Assembly: GCF_014651855.1 (NCBI RefSeq) | Contig: NZ_BMXR01000012.1 | Coordinates: 1 to 64,000, forward strand | Reading direction: 5' to 3' | Origin: Saccharospirillum salsuginis | GTDB taxonomy: Bacteria; Pseudomonadota; Gammaproteobacteria; Pseudomonadales; Natronospirillaceae | Length of the DNA: 64,000 bases | In this document: positions 25,953-32,448 of the stretch, piece by piece | Layout: every line of letters starts with the position of its first letter | Position numbering within the stretch: the stretch's first letter is position 1 | The notes under the pieces: generated by a model | Database searches by the model: none | What the model saw: only the letters and a program-made list of their open reading frames with translations | Told to the model about the DNA's origin: nothing | Made by a program: the position numbers and the translations under genes

Positions 25953-26084
25953 CTGGCAAGCCAGATTGCCACTCTCGTCCCGATCGGGTCACGGCAGTGT
26001 CACGAAAAACCACTAGGCTGACAGTGGGCGCCGACACGATTGCGTCGCCCCAACCGGTCTAACCGCCCCCGGGCAGGAGGAGCC

Positions 26085-26318
26085 ATGCTCACGTTGCAAC
26101 CGGATATGAAAACCCTGTTTGAACAGCTCGGGCTGGACAGCAGCCCCGAGGCCATGGAGGCCTTTTTCGGCAACCATACACTCGACCCGGACGAAGATGT
26201 CTCCGAAGCCGATTTCCTGAGTTTCGAACAACGCCTGACCCTGGCTCGGATGCGCGATGAAGACGCCGAATGGGCCGAGGTCGTCGACACCATGGAAACC
26301 CTGCTGCACAAGCACTGA
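26085..26318 (+). CDS. DUF2789 family protein
   Basis: This 77-residue acidic, helical protein matches the DUF2789 family. It has MKTLFEQLGLDSSPEAMEAF at the start, LSFEQRLTLARMRDEDAEWA in the second half and a C-terminal VVDTMETLLHKH. The family is restricted mainly to gammaproteobacteria and has no known function. AGGAGGAG just before the ATG at 26085 fixes the start. It is convergent with the phosphoesterase, 20 bp away. Confidence 0.85.
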   Translation: MLTLQPDMKTLFEQLGLDSSPEAMEAFFGNHTLDPDEDVSEADFLSFEQRLTLARMRDEDAEWAEVVDTMETLLHKH

Positions 26319-26338
26319 ACCGGATACGTTCAACCGGG

Positions 26339-28027
26339 TCAGCGCCCTTCCCGCTGTCGCGCCTCAAGCCCCGACTTCACCCGATCGATGGTGGCCGCGT
26401 GCCGGTTCAGCCAGGCCACGGCCTCCCCCTGGGTGCGCACCCGCATCAGGACCCGCTCGTTGTGCCAGCCATGCACCAGCGCCTCCCACCGGGCCGACCA
26501 GGTATGCGCGCCCCGAAACCGATGAAACGCCACGGCGGAGGCCGACAGCATCAATAACACCCTCTGATACGGGTTCAACGGTTGATCGGCCGCTGTGGTG
26601 CTGCGCCGGTAAGGTCTCGGCACCACATCCACACGATCCGTCCGGGGTGTCGACCGGTTCAGCACGGCGGACAAGTCCGACGCCTGCCGGTCGCGCTCGG
26701 TCAGCGCGGGCAGATTCCAGCGCCGGCACAGGGTGCGCAGGATGCTGCTGTGGTCGAACACCGTCGAACATACGGTGCCATCCTCGATCCAGGGCGACAC
26801 CAGGACCGCCGGCACCCGCACGCCCAGCCGGTCGAATCGAAAGCCCTGCTCACCCGCTTGCCCGTCCGGTCGGGGCGGCACGGCCGCCGGCGGTGACACG
26901 TGATCGTAGTTGCCGCCGTGCTCGTCATAGGTGATCACCAACAGGGTTTTTCCCCACGCCGGCCCGTTGCGCAAGGCCTCATACACACGGGCGATCAACT
27001 GCTCACCGGCCAGTACGCTGGAGGTGTCCACCGGGTCGAGGAATGGCGGGATGCCGGCGGGCGGGTGCTGGTCGTTGTTGTCCAGCATCAGGCGCGGCTC
27101 GATAAAACTGTAGTCCGGCAGTTCTCCCTTGGCGGCCTGATCGAAAAACGCATCCATCGTATGCACATGACGGCGTCGATACCGCCACAGCGCCGGCTGC
27201 AGCAACTCGGTAAAGCTAATGACATCCTCGGGGTCGTAATAGATGCCGAAGGACCGGCCGGCGTCGTCGAGCCGGTTGAACACGGTCGGCGCCGAATGCA
27301 ACAGCCACTTGTGCACCGGACTGTTGTTGACGAATCCGTGAGAGGTCCCACTGTGCACGAAGGCGCGATTACCGAAGGTTTGACTGGGAATCGCGCTGAA
27401 CCAGTGGTCGCAGACGGCGAAACGTCGCGCCAGGGTGCTCAATACCGGTACGGATTCGGGCGTAAACCCGGTCATGATCTGACGGTAAACGGCCGGGTCG
27501 GGCTCGCCGAACCGGGGGGCCAGTGACGGCCACCAGCGCGCCAGGTGCTTGCGCAACCAGAGAATCGGTCCCGACGCCTGCGGATACAGTGAGGGGTTAC
27601 CGGCCAGATTATCGATGTAATCCCGCACGAAGCCGGACATCGGCGCCGGGTCCGGCACAGGATCCGGCACATTGAAAGGCGGCCGATCGAATGGATACCA
27701 TCGATTGGCGGCCGGACGAGTGCTACCGAAGAGCTGTCGGTTGACGTGATAATACTCTTCGCCCGGATCGGGGTTGGGGCTGGTCATCCGGTCCGTCTTG
27801 CCGAAAGGCAGGTGACCGCCGCCGGCGTAATCCGGAACCGGGTTGGACAGATCCCGACCGCTGACGCCGGCGTACGCCTGCCCTCGCGGCGGTGTTTTAT
27901 AGGGTTCGGGGTTGTCCGGATCGTACAGCCACCCCAATACATTATCGAAGGACCGGTTTTCCATCATCAGAACGACGATATGATCGATCCGATCGAGTGC
28001 GCCGCCACCGGCGGTTTCACTGGACAC
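26339..28027 (-). CDS. phospholipase C/acid phosphatase-type phosphoesterase
   Basis: This alkaline-phosphatase-superfamily phosphoesterase (PF04185 type) starts with the signature DHIVVLMMENRSFDNVLGWL. It contains FAVCDHWFSAIPSQTFGNRA, YSFIEPRLMLDNNDQHPPAG and LLVITYDEHGGNYDHVSPP, the metal-ligating segments of the family. Substrates of relatives include phosphatidylcholine and phosphomonoesters. No Sec or Tat signal is visible, unlike secreted PLCs, so it may be cytoplasmic. The GTG at 28027 follows GGGAG at good spacing and gives a 562-residue product; a GTG at 28057 would add ten residues without a binding site. It is divergent from the small GNAT gene. Confidence 0.82.
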   Translation of the reverse strand: MSSETAGGGALDRIDHIVVLMMENRSFDNVLGWLYDPDNPEPYKTPPRGQAYAGVSGRDLSNPVPDYAGGGHLPFGKTDRMTSPNPDPGEEYYHVNRQLFGSTRPAANRWYPFDRPPFNVPDPVPDPAPMSGFVRDYIDNLAGNPSLYPQASGPILWLRKHLARWWPSLAPRFGEPDPAVYRQIMTGFTPESVPVLSTLARRFAVCDHWFSAIPSQTFGNRAFVHSGTSHGFVNNSPVHKWLLHSAPTVFNRLDDAGRSFGIYYDPEDVISFTELLQPALWRYRRRHVHTMDAFFDQAAKGELPDYSFIEPRLMLDNNDQHPPAGIPPFLDPVDTSSVLAGEQLIARVYEALRNGPAWGKTLLVITYDEHGGNYDHVSPPAAVPPRPDGQAGEQGFRFDRLGVRVPAVLVSPWIEDGTVCSTVFDHSSILRTLCRRWNLPALTERDRQASDLSAVLNRSTPRTDRVDVVPRPYRRSTTAADQPLNPYQRVLLMLSASAVAFHRFRGAHTWSARWEALVHGWHNERVLMRVRTQGEAVAWLNRHAATIDRVKSGLEARQREGR

Positions 28028-28095
28028 GACTTGGCTCCCTGAACGCTGTTCTTTCACGCCAGTCTAGCCCGGATCCCGACGCCTGAGGAGGCCCC

Positions 28096-28350
28096 ATGAC
28101 CCAACCGGAACACGACACCACCGAACATCGGTTCACCCTGACCCTGGACGGGGACCGGGCCGAGCTGAACTATCGAATGGACACACCGGATACCGTCAAT
28201 TTCACGCGCACCTTCGTGCCGAACGCGTTTCGCGGCCACGGTTACGCACGACAGCTCGTGGACACCGGCCTGGCCTGGGCGCGGGAAAACCATTTTCGAA
28301 TCAAGGCGGACTGCTGGTACGTCCAACAGGTGCTGGATCGGGGTGGTTGA
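28096..28350 (+). CDS. small GNAT-like acetyltransferase (YjdJ type)
   Basis: The 84-residue protein is a minimal GCN5-related N-acetyltransferase domain. It has a short beta-hairpin (AELNYRMDTPDTVNFTRTFV), the acetyl-CoA-binding loop VPNAFRGHGYARQLV, a helix (DTGLAWARENHFRI) and the conserved C-terminal CWYVQQVL. This matches the compact YjdJ-like class of about 85-95 residues. The acceptor is unknown. GGAGG precedes the ATG at 28096. Confidence 0.85.
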   Translation: MTQPEHDTTEHRFTLTLDGDRAELNYRMDTPDTVNFTRTFVPNAFRGHGYARQLVDTGLAWARENHFRIKADCWYVQQVLDRGG

Positions 28351-28491
28351 TAACGCCGATTCCAAACTTGGTCAGAATTATTGAACAGCGCCATCAGGAA
28401 GCTTTGATTGGATTGGCACTCCAGGCCCGAATAATGGTCGACGTCTCCGGGACGACCGGACAACCGATTCGAATTCAACAGGAGTGTCACC

Positions 28492-29097
28492 ATGACCAAG
28501 GTACTGATTCTTTACTACAGCATGTACGGCCACATCGAACAGATGGCGCACGCGGTCGCCGAGGGTGTTAATAAGGTGGACGGTGTCGAGGCGACCCTGC
28601 GCCGCGTGCCCGAAACCATGAATCCCGAAGCCGCCAAACAAGCCGGCGCCAAGCTGGATCAGAGCGCTCAGGTCGCCACCGTCGAGGAACTGGCCGACTA
28701 CGACGCCATCATTTTCGGCACCCCGACCCGGTTCGGCAACATGGCCGGCCAGATGCGTACCTTCCTCGACCAGACCGGCGGTCTCTGGGCCCAGGGTAAA
28801 CTGGTCGGCAAGGTCGGCAGTGTGTTCACCTCCTCCGCGACTCAGCACGGCGGACAGGAGACCACCATTACCTCCTTCCACACCACCCTGCTGCACCAGG
28901 GCATGGTCATCGCCGGCGTGCCCTACAGCTGCCAGGGGCTGACCAAAATGGACGAGATCACTGGTGGGTCGCCCTATGGCGCGAGCACTCTGGCCGGTGG
29001 CGACGGCAGCCGTCAGCCATCGACCAACGAGCTCGAGATTGCCCAGTTCCAGGGCCAGCATGTCGCTGAACTGGCGAAGAAATTGAGCGCGGCCTGA
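28492..29097 (+). CDS. wrbA: NAD(P)H:quinone oxidoreductase, WrbA type
   Basis: The 201-residue flavodoxin-like protein starts TKVLILYYSMYGHIEQMAHA. It has the WrbA features of a long loop, ADYDAIIFGTPTRFGNMAGQ, GSVFTSSATQHGGQETTITS and the C-terminal ELEIAQFQGQHVAELAKKL. WrbA reduces quinones by two electrons with FMN and protects against oxidative stress. AGGAG lies just upstream of the ATG at 28492. It is convergent with the LigAB dioxygenase genes, which might hint at joint handling of aromatic or quinone compounds, though this is only proximity. Confidence 0.95.
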   Translation: MTKVLILYYSMYGHIEQMAHAVAEGVNKVDGVEATLRRVPETMNPEAAKQAGAKLDQSAQVATVEELADYDAIIFGTPTRFGNMAGQMRTFLDQTGGLWAQGKLVGKVGSVFTSSATQHGGQETTITSFHTTLLHQGMVIAGVPYSCQGLTKMDEITGGSPYGASTLAGGDGSRQPSTNELEIAQFQGQHVAELAKKLSAA

Positions 29098-29109
29098 CCC
29101 GTGCCTGCA

Positions 29110-29131
29110 CAGCTTGCCTGCGGGCAGGCTG
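29110..29131. terminator. hairpin between wrbA and ligB-like gene
   Basis: CAGCTTGCC pairs with GGCAGGCTG around TGCG, a 9-bp stem with one G-T pair. It lies between the two convergent stops. No clear T-run is present. Confidence 0.5.
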
Positions 29132-29139
29132 TTCCCTCC

Positions 29140-29982
29140 TCAGTCTTCGTTTTCGAGCACCAGAACCCCCGCCGCCGTGTTCGACACCGGTATATGGTAA
29201 TGCCGATGCAGTTCGGTCACGTGTTCGCTCAACACACCGCGCATGGCCAACCACATGTTCAGCTCCACGCCCTGTGCGCCGGCCTTTTCCACCAGGTCAT
29301 CGTTGGTCAACCGGGTCAGTTCTTCCGGGTGCCCGACCAGCGTGTCCATGCAGTACTGATCGAATGCCTTGTTGATGAAACCGGCCCGTTCGCCGTCCAG
29401 CTGATGCGACAAGCCACCGGTACCGAACACCACCACTTTCTGGTCCCCCGCGAACGAACGAATGCCCCGACCAATGGATTGACCCAATTTGTAACAGCGC
29501 TTGGGTGACGGCATCGGGTGGCGTTCGCAGTTGATGCACACCGGAATCACCTTGATGTGCTGATAGCGGTTGCCCGGCCACATCAACGACAAGGGGACCG
29601 TCAGGCCATGATCGACTCTCAGTTCCTGGCACACCGTCATATCGAATTCATCGTCGATCAATTGATTGACCAGATGCCAGGACAACTCGGTTTCCCCGGT
29701 GACCGGCGGAATGGGTTTGATGCCCCAGCCTTCGTCGGCGTTGTGGTATTGCGGGGCCGTCCCGATGGCGAAGGTCGGTTTCTTGTCGAGGAAGAATTCC
29801 AGACCGTGATCGTTGTAAAACACCACGGCGATGTCCGGTTGTTGCGCCTCCAGCCAGGCCCGAACCGGCGGGTAACCGTCGAAAAACGGCTTCCAGTACG
29901 GCGTGTCCTCTTCATGCCGGTCCATGGCCATCCCGATGGCCGGAATGTGCGATGTGGTGATACCACCGAGTACCTGTGCCAT
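29140..29982 (-). CDS. ligB: class III extradiol dioxygenase beta subunit (LigB type)
   Basis: The 280-residue protein resembles the beta (catalytic) subunit of protocatechuate 4,5-dioxygenase. Iron-binding and active-site segments are TSHIPAIG near the N-terminus (His12), VVFYNDHGLEFF and later VDHGLTVPLSLMWP, VFGTGGLSHQLDGERAGFIN. It would open a catechol ring next to the hydroxyls with O2. The start at 29982 (MAQVLGGI) follows GGGAG and lies 2 bp after the alpha-subunit stop; the longer frame reads through the alpha gene. No other 4,5-cleavage pathway gene (ligC, ligI, ligJ) is in the window, so the substrate is uncertain. Confidence 0.88.
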   Translation of the reverse strand: MAQVLGGITTSHIPAIGMAMDRHEEDTPYWKPFFDGYPPVRAWLEAQQPDIAVVFYNDHGLEFFLDKKPTFAIGTAPQYHNADEGWGIKPIPPVTGETELSWHLVNQLIDDEFDMTVCQELRVDHGLTVPLSLMWPGNRYQHIKVIPVCINCERHPMPSPKRCYKLGQSIGRGIRSFAGDQKVVVFGTGGLSHQLDGERAGFINKAFDQYCMDTLVGHPEELTRLTNDDLVEKAGAQGVELNMWLAMRGVLSEHVTELHRHYHIPVSNTAAGVLVLENED

Positions 29983-29984
29983 GG

Positions 29985-30335
29985 TTATTCTCCCGCCCTG
30001 ACCAGTTTTTCCTTGAATGCCTCGACCGTCATGCCGGTTTGCAGCGCACCGACATCCTGAACGTTCAACCCCAACAGACCGGCGAATTTCGCCAGATAGT
30101 AAATGCTGCCGCCCTCGCGCAGTAACGCGAGAATATCGCGGTCGAGAATCGCCGCCTTTTGTTCGGGGGTCAGTCCGAACCGATCGCAATAACCGGCTTC
30201 GTCCTGTTTGAACGCCTCGCGGGCGGAGGCTTCGTTGAAGGAGTAACACATCTTGTTGAGGGCATAGCCTTTGGTGGCCATGGGACCGTCGAATTTAATG
30301 GTGCCGGGAACATCGGCATGGGATGAATTGGACAT
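29985..30335 (-). CDS. ligA: class III extradiol dioxygenase alpha subunit (LigA type)
   Basis: The 116-residue protein matches LigA, the small subunit of protocatechuate 4,5-dioxygenase. It has GTIKFDGPMATKGYALNKMC, a SFNEASAREAFKQDE segment, LLREGGSIYYLAKFAGLLGL and a C-terminal VEAFKEKLV. LigA closes the lid on the active site of LigB. It is immediately upstream of ligB on the same strand, as in Sphingobium. A sequence resembling an FNR/DNR site lies 58-71 bp upstream (30393-30406). Confidence 0.9.
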   Translation of the reverse strand: MSNSSHADVPGTIKFDGPMATKGYALNKMCYSFNEASAREAFKQDEAGYCDRFGLTPEQKAAILDRDILALLREGGSIYYLAKFAGLLGLNVQDVGALQTGMTVEAFKEKLVRAGE

Positions 30336-30392
30336 GGTAATACCTCTCGGGTGAGCGCACCCGAAAGGCTAGGACAAGGCGATCGCCAAAAC

Positions 30393-30406
30393 CTGACCTG
30401 AATCAA
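30393..30406 (-). promoter_or_regulatory. possible FNR/DNR-like site upstream of ligAB
   Basis: On the minus strand, TTGATTCAGGTCAG fits TTGAT-N4-GTCAA with one mismatch. It is 58 bp upstream of ligA. A similar and perfect dyad lies upstream of the neighbouring hemerythrin gene. The match is moderate. Confidence 0.3.
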
Positions 30407-30460
30407 TTGTTCGGTCGCAAAGGCAACGAACGGCCTGTTCGGTTGCTGGAACAACCGGTC

Positions 30461-31021
30461 TCAGGCCAGTTGTTCCAACCGTTCCAACAGGGTGTCGTAT
30501 TGCTCCTGCTTGTACTCGTCGAACAGCGGATCGTGTCGGTGCTGGATGTTATCCAGGATGGCCTGGTTGGACGCTTCATCCAACCGCTCGAACAGTGGAA
30601 ACACCAGATCCTCTTCCTTGCGCATGTGTTCGCGCATATGCCAGGCATAATCCTCGAACGCGCGGTGCAACTGATCGAGCGGCACCGGTTGGCCGAAATT
30701 GATTTTGCGTATCAGTGAGCGCAGCTCATCCCCTTCCCGCTCCAGTTGATCGTGATCGCTGCGAATCACACTGGTCTTGGAAGGGGCGGCCAGCTTCTGC
30801 GCTTCCAGGTAGTCGAACGCCACTTCTTCCAGCGGGTGATGAAAGAACTCCGGATAGCTGTGCATGTATTCCATGATGTCCATGATCAGCGACAGATCCG
30901 GTGTGTCATCGTCGTCGGAATTTTCAGTGTCGTATTTGGCGATTTCCCGCTCCAGCACCGTCAGCACCCGTTTCAGGTTTTGGTGGTCGTTCAGCAATCG
31001 GTCGAGTATCGCGGTGGTCAT
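30461..31021 (-). CDS. hemerythrin-domain protein
   Basis: The 186-residue protein has a hemerythrin HHE fold with His/Glu ligands spread as LLNDHQNLKRVL (helix 1), MHSYPEFFHHPLEE (helix 2), IRSDHDQLEREG (helix 3) and WHMREHMRKEEDLVFP with a final QHRHDPLF (helix 4). These give a di-iron site for O2 or NO sensing or binding. An acidic insertion (DTENSDDDDTPD) follows helix 1. AGGAGG just before the ATG at 31021 fixes the start; the longer frame is the upstream region. A palindrome TTGACCTGGGTCAA upstream suggests FNR/DNR-type control, common for NO-related hemerythrins. Confidence 0.9.
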   Translation of the reverse strand: MTTAILDRLLNDHQNLKRVLTVLEREIAKYDTENSDDDDTPDLSLIMDIMEYMHSYPEFFHHPLEEVAFDYLEAQKLAAPSKTSVIRSDHDQLEREGDELRSLIRKINFGQPVPLDQLHRAFEDYAWHMREHMRKEEDLVFPLFERLDEASNQAILDNIQHRHDPLFDEYKQEQYDTLLERLEQLA

Positions 31022-31100
31022 AATGCACCTCCTTTCCTGCGCACTCCCCGGAAGAGGTAGGGAGTCTATCCAGAGACTAACAAGGCCCCCGGCAACCATC

Positions 31101-31114
31101 TTGACCTGGGTCAA
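31101..31114 (-). promoter_or_regulatory. FNR/DNR-like dyad upstream of hemerythrin gene
   Basis: TTGACCTGGGTCAA is a perfect palindrome (TTGACC-TG-GGTCAA) matching TTGAC-N4-GTCAA. If it is centred at -41.5, transcription would start near 31066, with TAGTCT (31079-31074, minus) as the -10. This is the arrangement of a class II Crp/Fnr-family activator site. Confidence 0.5.
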
Positions 31115-31206
31115 TAGCCTGGGTACCGACAATCGACGGTGCCGACAACGCGGGCAGAATGATAGACTGCGCCTGAATACAAGCGCACAGAGTAGTGACT
31201 CATCCA

Positions 31207-31503
31207 ATGAAGAAAACTGTCCAGGTCGCCACCAGCGAAATCCATGGCCGGGGGCTGTTCGCCACCCGCCGCATCAAGGCCGGCACCCTGATCGGTCACT
31301 GCCAGACCCGCCCCACGAAAACCGAGAATGACTATACCCTCTGGCTCGAAACCGGGCCGGTGGATGTAACCTGCGAGTTGAAATACATCAACCACGGCAC
31401 CCGACCGAACGTCGCTTACTATGACGATCTGTCCGTCGTAGCCTTGCGCGATATCGCCCCGGAAGAAGAACTGTTGCACCACTACGGAGATGACTGGGAG
31501 TGA
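31207..31503 (+). CDS. minimal SET-domain protein
   Basis: The 98-residue protein is a compact SET domain. It contains the SAM-site segment HGRGLFATRRIKAGTLIG, the NHxxxPN motif as YINHGTRPNVAYY and the C-terminal ALRDIAPEEELLHHYGDDW, equivalent to the GEEL-x-YxY end of eukaryotic SETs. It probably methylates lysines on a protein, perhaps a ribosomal or chaperone target; bacterial members are scarcely studied. No pre-SET or post-SET zinc is present. The start at 31207 (MKKTVQ) is preferred; a GTG at 31195 is an alternative. It converges with the zincin-like gene. Confidence 0.85.
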   Translation: MKKTVQVATSEIHGRGLFATRRIKAGTLIGHCQTRPTKTENDYTLWLETGPVDVTCELKYINHGTRPNVAYYDDLSVVALRDIAPEEELLHHYGDDWE

Positions 31504-31512
31504 AAACGCCCC

Positions 31513-32295
31513 TCAGCGACTGGCAGCGGCCTGTCGAACCACAGCCTGACCCAGCGCGGCGAAATACCGTTCGAACGCCTCATTGACCTGCAACCGGTGC
31601 GCTCCCTCCGGATAAAGCCCGATTTTCGCTTCGTCCGATTTGAGCGTGCCCTTGACCAGAAACCGGTTCTTGACACTGGCATCCTGAACGAACGCTTCGA
31701 ATGCCCGGGCACAGACTTCTTCCGGCAAGCTGAAATAGAGCGACTGTTGCGCCCGGTCGATCCGGGCCGAACGCTGAAAAAGGTCGCTCGGAGACTGGCC
31801 GTCCGCACTCAGCAGTATGGCGCTGAAACAGCCGAACAACAGATCGTTCAACGGATGCCGCACCGGCGGCTGATCGCTCAGCCAGGCCTTGGACGCGAAC
31901 CAGTTCGGTGGCGCGCCCCGGGCGGCCTTGTCGACCATGTAATGATCGAACGCGTGAAACCACTCGTGCGCAATGCTGCCGGGACCGGCGTTCTTGGCCA
32001 GGGCGAAAGCGCGAGAAGGTAAGGTGTAATGGGCCGACACCCCGGGCTGACCGCCGGTGCCATACTCCAGCGACAGGGTGCCGCGCAACGAGATTACCGA
32101 TTCCGGTACCTTGAGGATATCCATCAGATCACAGAGCGCATCGTAGAAACGCAGGCAGGAAGCATCCCGCTCGGCGGCGGTAACCCAGCGCCCGATGCGG
32201 ATGGACCGAAAACCGAAGCGCCGGCGCACATCGGCGAAGCCCACCGGGGCGCCGCCGCGATGGTCGCGCCCCTGGCGGTGGTAGGGATCTCGCAT
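31513..32295 (-). CDS. LPD1/CLCA_X-like zincin domain protein
   Basis: The 260-residue protein has a central domain resembling LPD1 (large polyvalent protein domain 1) and the family named CLCA_X. Features are RFGFRSIRIGRWVTAAERD, YDALCDLMDILKVPESVISL, GVSAHYTLPSRAFALAKNAG and the zinc motif SIAHEWFHAFDHYM (HExxH plus Asp-His). A metallopeptidase-like active site is thus present. LPD1 is otherwise best known inside phage and plasmid polyvalent proteins; here it stands alone in a chromosomal setting. No signal peptide is seen. The cellular role is unknown. It converges with the SET gene. Confidence 0.75.
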   Translation of the reverse strand: MRDPYHRQGRDHRGGAPVGFADVRRRFGFRSIRIGRWVTAAERDASCLRFYDALCDLMDILKVPESVISLRGTLSLEYGTGGQPGVSAHYTLPSRAFALAKNAGPGSIAHEWFHAFDHYMVDKAARGAPPNWFASKAWLSDQPPVRHPLNDLLFGCFSAILLSADGQSPSDLFQRSARIDRAQQSLYFSLPEEVCARAFEAFVQDASVKNRFLVKGTLKSDEAKIGLYPEGAHRLQVNEAFERYFAALGQAVVRQAAASR

Positions 32296-32448
32296 ATTGA
32301 CAGAACTCTGATGTGCGGCTAGTTTGAGGCCGCTAGTGAAAATCGCACCATGGTCGGTTCGATTTTATCGGATTCAACACGGCATTGCCCACGACCACTG
32401 GTTCGATACCCCATTCATCCAGTCACAATCCGCAAAAGGACCTTGCCC

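Noticed and set aside
29140..30335. LigAB as part of the anthranilate pathway
   Set aside because: The CoA-dependent route dearomatises the ring by oxygenation and reduction and does not form a catechol; the genes are 15 kb away with separate control.
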